From NCBI GenBank assembly GCA_023451735.1, contig JAEXYH010000030.1:1-64000 (forward strand): 64,000 nt of DNA, in the 5' to 3' direction. Positions 52,622-61,652 of the stretch are shown one piece after another. Under the pieces are notes generated by a model. That model searched no databases. It saw only the letters and a program-made list of their open reading frames with translations, and was not told where the DNA came from. A program made the position numbers and the translations under genes. The stretch's first letter is position 1, and each line of letters starts with the position of its first letter. This DNA is from Pseudomonadota bacterium. Its GTDB lineage: Bacteria > Pseudomonadota > Alphaproteobacteria > Rhizobiales > Rhizobiaceae.

Positions 52622-53572
52622 TCATCTAGCTATGGCGACGGCGGAAGCGGGGCCGCTGCTGAAGGTAACCCCAGTAAGGCTTTCTGAAACATCCCAGAGC
52701 CTGTTTGCCACTTCGGTGTCCAGCGACTGCTGCGGACGCTTCGCGTTGGTTGGGTACCCACGCGTCTCGCCGAGCTTGTCCGGGCCATAGTATTCGCCGC
52801 CGCGAGCGCTCGCAGATGTTGCTGCAAACAGGCTCGGCAGCGCGCCTTGGGCCGCGGGCTGAAACAAAAACCACATGTAGGAGCGGACCAATCCCATAGG
52901 GCTGTGACGGCCCGGAGCGTTATGCAAGAGATCGGTCCGTGACACGCCCGGATGAGCTGCGATGCTGCTAACGCCCCATCCGTTTGCGTCGCTGCGCCGC
53001 TGGAGCTCGAATGCAAACATCAGGCACGCCAACTTTGACTGGGCGTAGACCGGCATTGGCTTATAGCTCCGCTCCGCTTGCAAGTCGTCAAAGTTGATGA
53101 CACCGCTGCGGGCGGCAACGCTTGAAACCGATACCACCCGCGGTTCATCGCCGCGGCGAAGCAGCGGCAGGAGGTGTGCAGTCAACGCGAAGTGGCTGAG
53201 ATAGTTGGTGCCGAATTGAAGTTCGAAGCCGTTTGACGTGGTGTTGCGCCGCGGCGGCGTCATCACGCCGGCGTTGTTGATTAACACATCGACACTTTCC
53301 CGATTTTCTCGAAGCCGGCCGCCAAACGCTGCGATCGATTGCAGGTTGCCAAGATCGACGGGCTCGAAAGCAACCGTTGCGTTGGGCACACTCCGCTTTA
53401 TCCTCGCCACGGCATCGTTGCCTTTTTGAGAGTTACGCCCCGCGATCACCACATCGCCGCCCGCGCGGGAGATAGCCAGCGCGGTTTCGAACCCGATGCC
53501 ACCTGTGCCAGTCACGATAACGCTACGGCCATGTTGCAGTGGGATATTCTCGGTGGTCCAAGGGCTAGACAT
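52622..53572 (-). CDS. SDR family oxidoreductase (WWOX/retinol dehydrogenase-like)
   Basis: A 316-residue SDR: SVIVTGTGGIGFETALAISR, VDVLINNAGVMTPPRRNTTS, VSVSSVAARSGVINFDDLQA, YAQSKLACLMFAFELQRRSD (YxxxK) and SSIAAHPGVSRTDLLHNAPG. The glycine-rich loop TGTGGIG is one residue shorter than the usual TGxxxGIG, a variant I recall in some rhizobial relatives. The ATG at 53572 has GGAG 8 bases upstream and was preferred over TTG codons at 53578/53575. It is divergent from the AraC gene at 53954. Confidence 0.88.
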   Translation of the reverse strand: MSSPWTTENIPLQHGRSVIVTGTGGIGFETALAISRAGGDVVIAGRNSQKGNDAVARIKRSVPNATVAFEPVDLGNLQSIAAFGGRLRENRESVDVLINNAGVMTPPRRNTTSNGFELQFGTNYLSHFALTAHLLPLLRRGDEPRVVSVSSVAARSGVINFDDLQAERSYKPMPVYAQSKLACLMFAFELQRRSDANGWGVSSIAAHPGVSRTDLLHNAPGRHSPMGLVRSYMWFLFQPAAQGALPSLFAATSASARGGEYYGPDKLGETRGYPTNAKRPQQSLDTEVANRLWDVSESLTGVTFSSGPASAVAIAR

Positions 53573-53953
53573 CAACAATTCTCCGTGAATTGAAACCTAC
53601 ATTCGAACAGATCGGATGAAGAAAACGGCTACCGAAAACGCTCATCTACCAGGGGCTTGCTTTTCGGTGCCCACACGTCGCTCGTTTCGGCAGGCAGCGA
53701 CCCTAATACCAATGCGGCTTGAACGACTAAGCAGAACATCGTGGCGTTCGAGACCGCAAGGTGGTTGCGCCCGGCGATTTGCTTTTGATCTAGCGACGCT
53801 CCATGTCATGCTCATTTCCAACATCGTTTCGACCACTTGACGCTAGATGGAGATTCCTATCGGCAGAATGCCCGAATTCGCAAAAAACTTGCCTATTCCT
53901 ACAACCGATTATAAGCATGCGTGGAGCTTTGGTCATTTCCTGGCACAAGAGTG
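53573..53953. other. Intergenic region between divergent SDR and AraC genes
   Basis: About 380 bases without a supported gene; should hold promoters for both divergent genes. No palindrome stood out. Confidence 0.4.
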
Positions 53954-54889
53954 ATGGAGGGTCGGTTGGCGTCGCCGCTTCTTGAAGCCGTTACAGCGTA
54001 TGTCGAGAGCAAGGGGGGTGGGCAAGGCTTGTTTCCCACCCAAATCACCGGCGTGAACGTCGTCCGGTCCTTTCAGTCTATGATGCCCATGCGGCAGATT
54101 TATCGGCCTTCTCTCTGTGTTGTCATCCAGGGAGCCAAGGAGATAAGTTTCGGCAGCGACAGGTTGGACTACCGAGCGATGCAGTGCCTGGTGGTGAGTG
54201 TGGAATTGCCTGCCAGCGGCCGGATCGTCGAAGCGAGTGAGGAATGCCCATATCTTGGTATAATGATTGATTTGGACGTCGCCGTTCTGCGTGAAGTGCT
54301 TGAGAAACTGGTCATAGATCCTGCGCCCTCGGCGGAACCGGGACCCTGCGTTTTTGTGGGGAATGTCGACGAACCTCTGGCGGACTGCATGCTGCGCCTC
54401 ATCCGGTTGTCCGATACGCCGAAGGCAATTCCCATCCTTTACCCGTCGTTGATGCGTGAGATCTGCTATTGGCTTTTGAGCGGACCGCACGGGCGCGACC
54501 TTTGCAATCTTGCTCTTCCGGATACTGCTACAGAACGCGTCGCCAAAGCCATTTACGTCTTGCATGCCAGTTTTGCAAAAACACTTCGTGTGGAGCAATT
54601 GGCGAACACCGCGCGGATGAGCCCGTCGTCGTTCCATCAGCATTTCAAGGCTTTGACATCAATGACTCCTTTGCAGTTTCAGAAACAGCTTCGCCTGCTC
54701 GAAGCGCGTCGTCTGATGTTGGCCGAAGCAGCAAACGTAGCAGAGGCAGCATATCAGGTCGGCTATGAGAGCCCATCCCAGTTCAGCCGAGAATACTCCC
54801 GGACTTTTGGCCTTGCTCCAAAGCAGGATGCGATAAATCAGCAACGACTTTATAGCCAGTTCGCGAGCCGCAAAATTAGAAGCGCCTGA
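53954..54889 (+). CDS. AraC family transcriptional regulator (AraC_N type)
   Basis: A 311-residue regulator with the AraC_N (PF06719-type) sensor domain: YRPSLCVVIQGAKEISFGSD, MQCLVVSVELPASGRIVEAS, PYLGIMIDLDVAVLREVLEK, then the HTH domain LRVEQLANTARMSPSSFHQH, FKALTSMTPLQFQKQLRLLE, VAEAAYQVGYESPSQFSREY. Members of this type commonly face aldo/keto reductase or SDR genes. The ATG at 53954 (MEGRLASPLLEA) was chosen over a GTG at 53921; neither has a strong ribosome binding site. It is divergent from the SDR at 52622 and its stop lies 3 bases from the stop of the convergent LysR gene. Confidence 0.88.
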   Translation: MEGRLASPLLEAVTAYVESKGGGQGLFPTQITGVNVVRSFQSMMPMRQIYRPSLCVVIQGAKEISFGSDRLDYRAMQCLVVSVELPASGRIVEASEECPYLGIMIDLDVAVLREVLEKLVIDPAPSAEPGPCVFVGNVDEPLADCMLRLIRLSDTPKAIPILYPSLMREICYWLLSGPHGRDLCNLALPDTATERVAKAIYVLHASFAKTLRVEQLANTARMSPSSFHQHFKALTSMTPLQFQKQLRLLEARRLMLAEAANVAEAAYQVGYESPSQFSREYSRTFGLAPKQDAINQQRLYSQFASRKIRSA

Positions 54890-54892
54890 GCG

Positions 54893-55798
54893 TCATATGG
54901 TAGCATCCCACTTGTAGCTTTTGACAAACTCAAGAAATGCGCGCATCGCGGCACTTGGGAGGCGTCGGTTGGGGTAGTAGAGAAACCAACTTGGCAAAGC
55001 TGGGCGCCATTCGATGAGTATCTCGATCAACTGGCCACCAACAATATGGGGTTTGGCATAGTCGTCCAGAACATAGGCGATACCTTTGCCGGCCAACGCC
55101 GCCTGAAGCTCGTTATGTGCCGAACTGACTGTCAAGCGTCCGTCAGGCGTGACATTGAGCTCGTCCTTTCCATTGACGAACCGCCACGTCATCAAGGTGC
55201 CACCTGGGAACCTTCGCCTGATACAATCATGATTGACGAGATCTTGCGGCGCTACAGGCCGGCCTGCCCTTTCAATGTAATCTGGTGACGCGACGATTGC
55301 ATATCGTAACGCTGGTCCCAGCGGAACCGCGATCATATCCTGGGCCAGCTGCTTGCCGAATCTTACGCCTGCATCGAAACCCTGCTCAACGATATCGATC
55401 ACGGCGGCATCACTGATGATCTCGACCTTCACCTCGCTGAACGTTTCCATGAAGTCGAATACGAGGCGGCATAGAAGATGATCGACAGCCGGTGCAGGCG
55501 CGTTGATCCGAAGAGTGCCCGAGGGAGTGTCCCTCAGTTCATCGACCTCGGCGATCGCAAGTCTAATGTCTGCCAATGCAGGGGCAAGGCGGTCCAGGAG
55601 ACGTTGTCCTGCCTCGGTTGGAAACACACTTCGTGTGGTTCGATTGAGCAGACGAATGCCGAGCGCCTCTTCCAGAGCATTGATCGTTTGGCTTAGGGCG
55701 GAGGAAGAGATGCCGCGCTCCTGTGCCGCCGCACGGAAGCCACCGCAACGAACGATCGCCGCAAAAACATCGAGACTATCAAGACGGAGCGCAATCAT
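54893..55798 (-). CDS. LysR family transcriptional regulator
   Basis: A 301-residue LysR regulator: LDSLDVFAAIVRCGGFRAAA, QERGISSSALSQTINALEEA, LGIRLLNRTTRSVFPTEAGQ (HTH), then VKVEIISDAAVIDIVEQGFD, AGVRFGKQLAQDMIAVPLGP and ALAGKGIAYVLDDYAKPHIV in the effector domain. It is divergent from the Tat-exported metallo-hydrolase and aldo/keto reductase genes (126-base gap) and is their likely regulator. TGATCAAG/ATCAAG and TCATGATCAT sequences lie in the gap, but no clean LysR box could be picked. Confidence 0.9.
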   Translation of the reverse strand: MIALRLDSLDVFAAIVRCGGFRAAAQERGISSSALSQTINALEEALGIRLLNRTTRSVFPTEAGQRLLDRLAPALADIRLAIAEVDELRDTPSGTLRINAPAPAVDHLLCRLVFDFMETFSEVKVEIISDAAVIDIVEQGFDAGVRFGKQLAQDMIAVPLGPALRYAIVASPDYIERAGRPVAPQDLVNHDCIRRRFPGGTLMTWRFVNGKDELNVTPDGRLTVSSAHNELQAALAGKGIAYVLDDYAKPHIVGGQLIEILIEWRPALPSWFLYYPNRRLPSAAMRAFLEFVKSYKWDATI

Positions 55799-55924
55799 TG
55801 CGAAGCATGCCTTATCAAGCTGATCAAGTCTGCATCACTTATCAGCGCAGTAAACGAATGTCATGATCATTCGCAGACGACCAGGACAGGCCACCCTGTC
55901 ACCCACAACTCTGAAAGAGACCCC

Positions 55925-56917
55925 ATGAACGCGTTTACTCTAAAACGACGAGCTATAATGCTTTCCGCAGCCGTTGGCGCAGCGAGCACGGTCATTACGG
56001 GCCTAGGCGGCAGCGGGACCGCAAGCGCGCAAACACGACCCTTTCCTATCGGCAACGCCGGGCACTATCGTTTCCGGGTCGGCGAAATCAGCGCAACGGT
56101 TTTGAGCGATGGCATCATCGGCGGCCCGCCTCGTGTCTACGCGAGCGATGCGCCTGAGGCGGAGCTTCAAGAGGTTCTGAGACGTGCGTTTCTTTCAGCC
56201 GATCACCTGACACTCAATCTGAATACGCTTCTGATTGAAACCGGCGGTCGGCGGATCCTCATCGAGGCCGGCGCGGGTGCCACGATGGGTCCCAATGGCG
56301 GCCGGATTTTTGAGAACCTGGCCGCGATCGGGCTGAGTGCGTCCGACATCGATACAGTCGTCATCTCCCATACCCACCCAGACCACGTCGGCAACTTGAG
56401 AAGCGCCGACGGCGGTAAGGCCTTTCCCCGCGCGACCGTTTTTCTGCCAAAAGCGGACTGGGACTTCTTCGTACGCACAGATCCAGATCTGTCTTACATG
56501 CCGGTCCCCGAGGAGTTCCGTCTACGCTTTGCGGCAGCTATCAAGAGCAGCCTCGAACCCGTCAGAAACGACCTCGAGCTTTATGAGGCCGGCGACGAAA
56601 TCGTACCGGGGCTGACCACGATCGAGGCATCGGGACACACACCCGGCATGGCAACGTTTTTGGTGCATTCCGGGAATGATCAACTGCTATTGACCGCGGA
56701 CCTTGCTTATCACCCCTTGGTAAACGTCGACAAACCCTGGCTTCCCGGACCCGACCGCGACAAGGAGACAGCTCTATCCTCCCGTCGTCGCATTTTCGAC
56801 AGAGCAGCTGCCGATCGGATGCCGGTGCTTGGTTTCCATTATCCCTTTCCAGGCCTGGGTCGGATGCTCAAGACCGACGGCGGCTATGCCTGGGTTCCAG
56901 CCAATTGGCAGTTCTGA
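55925..56917 (+). CDS. Tat-exported MBL-fold metallo-hydrolase
   Basis: A 330-residue metallo-beta-lactamase fold protein. The N-terminus (MNAFTLKRRAIMLSAAVGAA, cleavage near GTASAQ) has twin Arg before a hydrophobic stretch, suggesting Tat export. Metal ligands are visible: VVISHTHPDHVGNLRSADGG (HxHxDH), EASGHTPGMATFLVHSG, LLTADLAYHPLVNVDKPW and VLGFHYPFPGLGRM. Members of this family are lactonases, sulfatases or other hydrolases; the reaction is not known. The aldo/keto reductase gene follows after 27 bases and also carries a Tat signal, so both may act in the periplasm on one substrate. Confidence 0.88.
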   Translation: MNAFTLKRRAIMLSAAVGAASTVITGLGGSGTASAQTRPFPIGNAGHYRFRVGEISATVLSDGIIGGPPRVYASDAPEAELQEVLRRAFLSADHLTLNLNTLLIETGGRRILIEAGAGATMGPNGGRIFENLAAIGLSASDIDTVVISHTHPDHVGNLRSADGGKAFPRATVFLPKADWDFFVRTDPDLSYMPVPEEFRLRFAAAIKSSLEPVRNDLELYEAGDEIVPGLTTIEASGHTPGMATFLVHSGNDQLLLTADLAYHPLVNVDKPWLPGPDRDKETALSSRRRIFDRAAADRMPVLGFHYPFPGLGRMLKTDGGYAWVPANWQF

Positions 56918-56944
56918 CGTCAAACGCGCGCGAGGAGAGATTTC

Positions 56945-58033
56945 ATGGGCCGATCGACGATCAATAGACGCAACTTTCTCGGAGCGGTGAGTGCAGCAGC
57001 GACTGGCTTGGCTTTTCCCGGTCCCGCCACGGCCGCCGCGCAAACGGCGGACGCGAATACGACGCCGCCGGCAGTCGGCTCTGGACCCGATATCTTGACC
57101 CGCACTTTACCGCGCACCGGGGAAACGTTAACGGCCCTTGGTCTTGGGACGTTCCTGACATTCGACCTTAAACCGGGCGATCGCCGCGACGACCTGCGGC
57201 AGGTTTTCGAAAGATATGTCGCAGCCGGCGGTCGCGTTGTCGATACATCGCCTCTGTATGGTTCCGCAGAAGTCAGCATCGGCCAGTTCCTGGGCGAAAC
57301 TGCAGGTTCGGACGCGTTATTCCTTGCCAACAAGGTGTGGTCGACGGGCGAGTATCTCGGTGACGAAAGCCACGCACAGGAGAGCTTTCGACAGTCGCGG
57401 CTGCGGACTTGGCGGGAGACGATCAACCTCATGCAGTGCCACAGCATCACCAATGCGCCCGTCGTGATCCCGCTGATGAAGGCATGGAAGCAGGAAGGGT
57501 TGATCCGACATGTCGGCGTGACCCATCATGAGACTTCGGCCCAAGATCAACTCGCAGCCATCGTCGAACGCGATAATGTCGATTTCGTCCAAACAAATTA
57601 CTCGATCTTCAGCCGCGAGGCCGAGCGGCGCCTGCTTCCGCTTGCCGCCGACAAGGGCGTGGGCGTGCTCGTCAATCTGCCTCTTGAGAAGGCGCGCCTC
57701 ATGAAAGTTGTCGAGGGACACCGCCTTCCCGATTTCGCGGGGGAATTTGGCGCGACGAGTTGGGCACAGTTCTTTCTGAAATGGGTCATCGCGCATCCCG
57801 CCGTCACCAGTGTGCTTTGCGGAACGTCGAACCCGGCTCACATGAGCGACAACATTCTGGCGATGACAGGTCCGCTTCCGGACGAGCGCATGCGTGTCCG
57901 TATGGTGGCACATATGGAAACGATTCCTGGCTTCGACTCCATCGGAACAATGCCATGGTATCCAGGTAAAGAGAAAATGTACTCAGGGCTTATCCGGGAA
58001 GCGCAGGCGAACGCTGCCAGGCGCTCTCGATAG
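56945..58033 (+). CDS. Tat-exported aldo/keto reductase
   Basis: A 362-residue aldo/keto reductase with a classical Tat signal (INRRNFLGAVSAAATGLAFP, cleavage near TAAAQT). The catalytic tetrad is visible: Asp and Tyr in VVDTSPLYGSAEVSIGQFLG, Lys in FLANKVWSTGEYLG and His in INLMQCHSITNAPV. Later blocks HVGVTHHETSAQDQLAAIVE and VTSVLCGTSNPAHMSDNILA fit the family. AKRs use NADPH, normally cytoplasmic; Tat export of a folded, cofactor-loaded reductase is therefore notable. GAGGAGAG precedes the ATG. It probably forms an operon with the MBL-fold gene. Confidence 0.9.
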   Translation: MGRSTINRRNFLGAVSAAATGLAFPGPATAAAQTADANTTPPAVGSGPDILTRTLPRTGETLTALGLGTFLTFDLKPGDRRDDLRQVFERYVAAGGRVVDTSPLYGSAEVSIGQFLGETAGSDALFLANKVWSTGEYLGDESHAQESFRQSRLRTWRETINLMQCHSITNAPVVIPLMKAWKQEGLIRHVGVTHHETSAQDQLAAIVERDNVDFVQTNYSIFSREAERRLLPLAADKGVGVLVNLPLEKARLMKVVEGHRLPDFAGEFGATSWAQFFLKWVIAHPAVTSVLCGTSNPAHMSDNILAMTGPLPDERMRVRMVAHMETIPGFDSIGTMPWYPGKEKMYSGLIREAQANAARRSR

Positions 58034-58306
58034 ATCGGTGTCCCCTTATGTCAAGCCTTTGACAGGAGGAGAATATCATGCGCTCGATCCGCGGTTTCGT
58101 TTCTCAGCACTACTGTCGCTCCCGCTTTCTGACGGCACCTCGAAAGAGGCAAAACTCAACGCTGTCATCGAAAGATATGTTGACAAAATGCCGCAGCACA
58201 TGGGCCCTAGGATTTCTCAGTGTATTCGATTTGCGGAACTACCTAGATCGACTGAGATAACGCAGGCCAAGGGAGTGGCGAAAAGCCTCAGCCCCACCCG
58301 CATGAC
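58034..58306 (+). other. Possible broken small gene after the aldo/keto reductase
   Basis: An ATG at 58078 is preceded by a strong AGGAGGAG ribosome binding site, but its frame gives only 60 unremarkable residues (MRSIRGFVSQHYCRSRFLTA...). A second plus frame through 58083-58310 reads more like protein (SDGTSKEAKLNAVIERYVDK). A frameshifted small exported protein is possible; no family recognised. Confidence 0.3.
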
Positions 58307-59221
58307 TTAGCTCAGATTCTTATTTGTTGGCCGGGCCTGAGCGGCAAACACCTTCCAAAGCCATTCGACGAAGACCCGCACCCGTGGCGTCAACTGGCGG
58401 TTGCGCGGATAAAGAACAGAGACGGGAGAGGGTTCAGGCGGGAATTCCGGCAGCAGTTCGACGAGAACACCCGCAGCAAGGTCCTCTTCTACATGATAGC
58501 GCGGTACCTGGATGATGCCGAGGCCGATATGGGCGGCACAAACGAAACTCTCCGCCGCATTGACGGTGATGGAAGCGTCAATGCTCTTCGTCACCCGTTT
58601 GCCGTTGACGAGAAATTCGAGCGGTAAGGGGCCGGTGCTACCGGTTGCACGAAATCCAACCATTTTATGGATCGACAGATCGTCGGGATGTGAAGGGCGG
58701 CCGTATCTGGCCAGATAACCGGGCGACGCCACCGTTACCTCGTCGAGCATTGCGACGCGCCTGGCAATCATGTCGCTATCTTGCGGAATGCCGACGCGCA
58801 GCACACAGTCTATCCCCTCGCGCACCAGATCGACGAGCCTGTCTCCCTCGCTGAGATGGAACTCGATGTCGGGATAGGCTTTCAGGAATGACGGTAGGCT
58901 GGGCAGCACGAAATGCCGGGCAAGCGTGCCGTGGACATCGACGCGCAGCAATCCCCTAGGCTTGGCGCCGGCAAAGGCGCTTTCGGCATCTTCGATATCG
59001 TCGAGGATCGAAAGGCAGCTTTGATAATAGGCCTCGCCATCCAATGTCGGGCTAACATGGCGTGTGGTGCGGTCGAGCAGTTTGATACCGAGCCGCGCCT
59101 CCAATTGCTTGACCGCGTCGGTCACTGTCGAGCGTGGCAGGCCGGTATCCTCTGCCGCAAGGGTGAAACTGCGCCGTTCCACCACTCGCGTGAAGACGCG
59201 CATCGCATCAAATCGATCCAT
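58307..59221 (-). CDS. LysR family transcriptional regulator
   Basis: A 304-residue LysR regulator: DAMRVFTRVVERRSFTLAAE, DTGLPRSTVTDAVKQLEARL, GIKLLDRTTRHVSPTLDGEA (HTH), then GLLRVDVHGTLARHFVLPSL, VREGIDCVLRVGIPQDSDMI and VCAAHIGLGIIQVPRYHVEE. The ATG at 59221 (MDRFDAMRVF) was chosen over the frame start at 59299, since family members begin MDRxxAM. It faces the SDR-SDR-DUF1097 group starting at 59341 and is its likely regulator. Confidence 0.9.
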   Translation of the reverse strand: MDRFDAMRVFTRVVERRSFTLAAEDTGLPRSTVTDAVKQLEARLGIKLLDRTTRHVSPTLDGEAYYQSCLSILDDIEDAESAFAGAKPRGLLRVDVHGTLARHFVLPSLPSFLKAYPDIEFHLSEGDRLVDLVREGIDCVLRVGIPQDSDMIARRVAMLDEVTVASPGYLARYGRPSHPDDLSIHKMVGFRATGSTGPLPLEFLVNGKRVTKSIDASITVNAAESFVCAAHIGLGIIQVPRYHVEEDLAAGVLVELLPEFPPEPSPVSVLYPRNRQLTPRVRVFVEWLWKVFAAQARPTNKNLS

Positions 59222-59340
59222 CTCTATTGTTCGCCATTTCCGGATTCTGATGCGTGATAATGCTCGATTATCCGTGAGAAGAAAAGTGACATCTTCCATT
59301 CGTCATCCGGCGCGACAGCGCAGAAGAATGGAGAATGGAA

Positions 59341-60078
59341 ATGTCCACATCGGAAAAAGTAGCGATCGTCACCGGAGCGTCGCGTGGCATCGGTGCGGCG
59401 ACCGCCAGGCAACTGGGCAAGGACGGCTTTATGGTTGTCGTCAATTATGCGGGCAGCACCGACGCTGCCGCAAAGGTGGTGCAGGAGATCGAACAGGTTG
59501 GCGGCAAGGCCGTCAGCGCCCAGGCCGATGTTTCCGACGCAGCCCAGGTGCGGCGCATGTTCGATTCCGCCGAAACCGCGTTCGGCGGCGTCGATGTGCT
59601 TATTAACAATGCCGGCATCATGATGCTGGCACCGCTGGCCGATGCCGACGACCAGAGTTTCAGCCGACAGATCGACATCAACCTAAAGGGCACGTTCAAC
59701 ACCCTACGCGAGGCTGCGAGCCGCCTTCGTCCGGGCGGCCGCATCGTCAATTTTTCCACGTCGGTCGTCGGACTGAATCTTGAGAATTACGGCGTTTATG
59801 CCGCGACAAAGGCTGCGGTTGAAACGCTGACGGCGATCCTGGCCAAGGAAATGCGAGGCCGCAACATCACCGTCAATGCCGTCGCGCCCGGCCCGACTGC
59901 GACCGATCTCTTTCTCAACGGCAAGTCCGACGACTTGATCGAGAAGATGGCGAAGATGAACCCGATTGAGCGGCTCGGCACGCCAGAAGACATCGCCAAT
60001 GCGGTTTCTTTCCTCGCCGGACCGCAGGGCGGATGGATCAACGGCCAGGTGCTTCGCGCCAACGGTGGCATGATTTGA
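59341..60078 (+). CDS. SDR family oxidoreductase, FabG-like
   Basis: A 245-residue SDR: KVAIVTGASRGIGAATARQL, VDVLINNAGIMMLAPLADAD, GRIVNFSTSVVGLNLENYGV followed by YAATKAAVETLTAILAKEMR (YxxxK), and NAVAPGPTATDLFLNGKSDD. It resembles the FabG-like 3-oxoacyl-ACP reductase group. The ATG at 59341 has GGAG 7 bases upstream; the ATG at 59335 is too close to it. First of three same-strand genes opposite the LysR gene. Confidence 0.9.
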   Translation: MSTSEKVAIVTGASRGIGAATARQLGKDGFMVVVNYAGSTDAAAKVVQEIEQVGGKAVSAQADVSDAAQVRRMFDSAETAFGGVDVLINNAGIMMLAPLADADDQSFSRQIDINLKGTFNTLREAASRLRPGGRIVNFSTSVVGLNLENYGVYAATKAAVETLTAILAKEMRGRNITVNAVAPGPTATDLFLNGKSDDLIEKMAKMNPIERLGTPEDIANAVSFLAGPQGGWINGQVLRANGGMI

Positions 60079-60122
60079 GCCTGCCGCTTCGAAACCGAAA
60101 ATGTCTCTAAAGGAGTGGTATC

Positions 60123-61031
60123 ATGTCAAGGAAGATCGTTCTTGTGACCGGTTCGTCCAGCGGCTTCGGTCGCCTGACGGCCGAAGCGCTCGCCCGCGCC
60201 GGCCATGTCGTTTACGCCTCGATGCGGGATATTGCCGGCCGCAATGCCACAAATGCTGCTCGGATGAGAGAACTTTCCGTAACCGAGGGCATTGACCTGC
60301 GGCCTCTGGAACTTGATGTCCAGTCGGAGGCATCGGTCACCGCCGCCGTCGAAACGCTGATCGGTGAGAGCAAACGGATCGATGTCGTCGTGCACAACGC
60401 AGGCCACATGATGTTTGGCCCGGCCGAGGCTTTCACGCCGGAACAGTTCGCGGCGCAATATGACGTCAATGTGCTCGGCACGCAGCGTGTCAACCGGTCG
60501 GTCCTGCCGCATATGCGTGCCCGCCACGAAGGCCTGCTGGTATGGATTTCAAGCTCCAGTGTCACCGGCGGCACACCGCCCTACCTCGCGCCCTATTTCG
60601 CCGCCAAGGCGGCGATGGATACGCTCGCCGTCCAGTATGCCCGCGAGCTCAGCCGTTTCGGTATAGAGACGACGATCATCGTGCCCGGAGCCTTCACGAA
60701 AGGCACCAACCACTTCGCCCATTCAGGGAGCCCGGCGGACGAAGCCCGCGTGGCGGAATATGAGGCCGGTCCCTATGCCGGTTTCGGCGAAACGGTGCGG
60801 AAGGCCTTCGCCGATATCGTTCCCAACGACGCCGATCCGGCGCCAGTAGCCGGCATGATTGCCGATGTTGTCGGCATGTCCTTCGGCACACGTCCCTTCC
60901 GCCTGCATTACGATCCGACCGAGGACGGGGCGGATATCGGTTTCGCCGTCATCGACCGGCTGCGCGCCGAGATGCTGCACCGGGTCGGCTTATCCGACCT
61001 GCTGGAGCCGTCAGGCCATCAGGAGCGCTAA
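60123..61031 (+). CDS. SDR family oxidoreductase
   Basis: A 302-residue SDR: KIVLVTGSSSGFGRLTAEAL (TGxxxGFG), DVVVHNAGHMMFGPAEAFTP, WISSSSVTGGTPPYLAPYFA followed by AKAAMDTLAVQYARELSRFG (YxxxK), and TIIVPGAFTKGTNHFAHSGS. The long C-terminal part after the core, and the GFG variant, fit the retinol-dehydrogenase-like group. AAAGGAGTGGTATC precedes the ATG. It follows the previous SDR by 44 bases and probably shares its transcript. Confidence 0.9.
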   Translation: MSRKIVLVTGSSSGFGRLTAEALARAGHVVYASMRDIAGRNATNAARMRELSVTEGIDLRPLELDVQSEASVTAAVETLIGESKRIDVVVHNAGHMMFGPAEAFTPEQFAAQYDVNVLGTQRVNRSVLPHMRARHEGLLVWISSSSVTGGTPPYLAPYFAAKAAMDTLAVQYARELSRFGIETTIIVPGAFTKGTNHFAHSGSPADEARVAEYEAGPYAGFGETVRKAFADIVPNDADPAPVAGMIADVVGMSFGTRPFRLHYDPTEDGADIGFAVIDRLRAEMLHRVGLSDLLEPSGHQER

Positions 61032-61175
61032 CAAGGGCCGGCAAAGCACCCGGTGAGATCGTCTCGCCGGGCTATCTTCGGAGGGATCGGGCTGCTGCAG
61101 CCCTGTCTGGTCGCTTGCCGCATCCTTTCCCTGACCCGACCACAATCCAACAGATATTAAACAGGAGACGTACAG

Positions 61176-61652
61176 ATGACTGCCTTCAATCCGAAATTCA
61201 TCGGTCTCACATTCGTCGCAGCCGTCGTCGCCGCAATCGCCGCAACCACCTCGGCGGGTCTGGGCTGGCCGGTCTGGGCCATGTTCATTGGCTGGGTCGC
61301 ATTCTTTACCGGCCATCATTCGGCAAAAGGCGCGATCCGCAGCTATCTCTGCTTGGCAATCGGCGTTGCGATTGGCAATTTTGCGGCTTTGGGTGTGGGT
61401 ATGCTCGTACCACTGATCGACTATCTTGCTTTCGGCGCGGTGGTTTTCGTAGTCGCGATGATCGTTGTTTCGCTGAGGGCAGCACCGGTGCTCAACAACG
61501 TGGCGGCCTACTTCTTGGGCCTGATCGCCTTCTTCGCGAGTCATCTTGCACCAGGCATAATTGCTTTCGGGGAACTCTCAGCAGTCAGCGCGCTGGGTGT
61601 GGCCGCGGCCCTTGCAGCGCATGCGATCCAAATTAAGGTAGCGCACGCCTAG
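61176..61652 (+). CDS. DUF1097 family membrane protein
   Basis: A 158-residue membrane protein with about five or six hydrophobic helices: FIGLTFVAAVVAAIAATTSA, LGWPVWAMFIGWVAFFTGHH, SYLCLAIGVAIGNFAALGVG, VVFVVAMIVVSLRAAPVLNN and LGLIAFFASHLAPG. The WxxFIGWxxFFxxG block and overall layout match DUF1097 (YcdZ-like) proteins, whose function is unknown. AGGAGACGTACAG precedes the ATG. It follows the two SDR genes by 144 bases and ends before a hairpin at 61671-61692. Confidence 0.8.
   Translation: MTAFNPKFIGLTFVAAVVAAIAATTSAGLGWPVWAMFIGWVAFFTGHHSAKGAIRSYLCLAIGVAIGNFAALGVGMLVPLIDYLAFGAVVFVVAMIVVSLRAAPVLNNVAAYFLGLIAFFASHLAPGIIAFGELSAVSALGVAAALAAHAIQIKVAHA

Noticed and set aside
52622..53572. Short glycine loop (TGTGGIG) as a sign of an inactive SDR
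   Set aside because: I recall the same shortened loop in other rhizobial SDRs, and the catalytic YxxxK is intact, so it is probably a subfamily trait.
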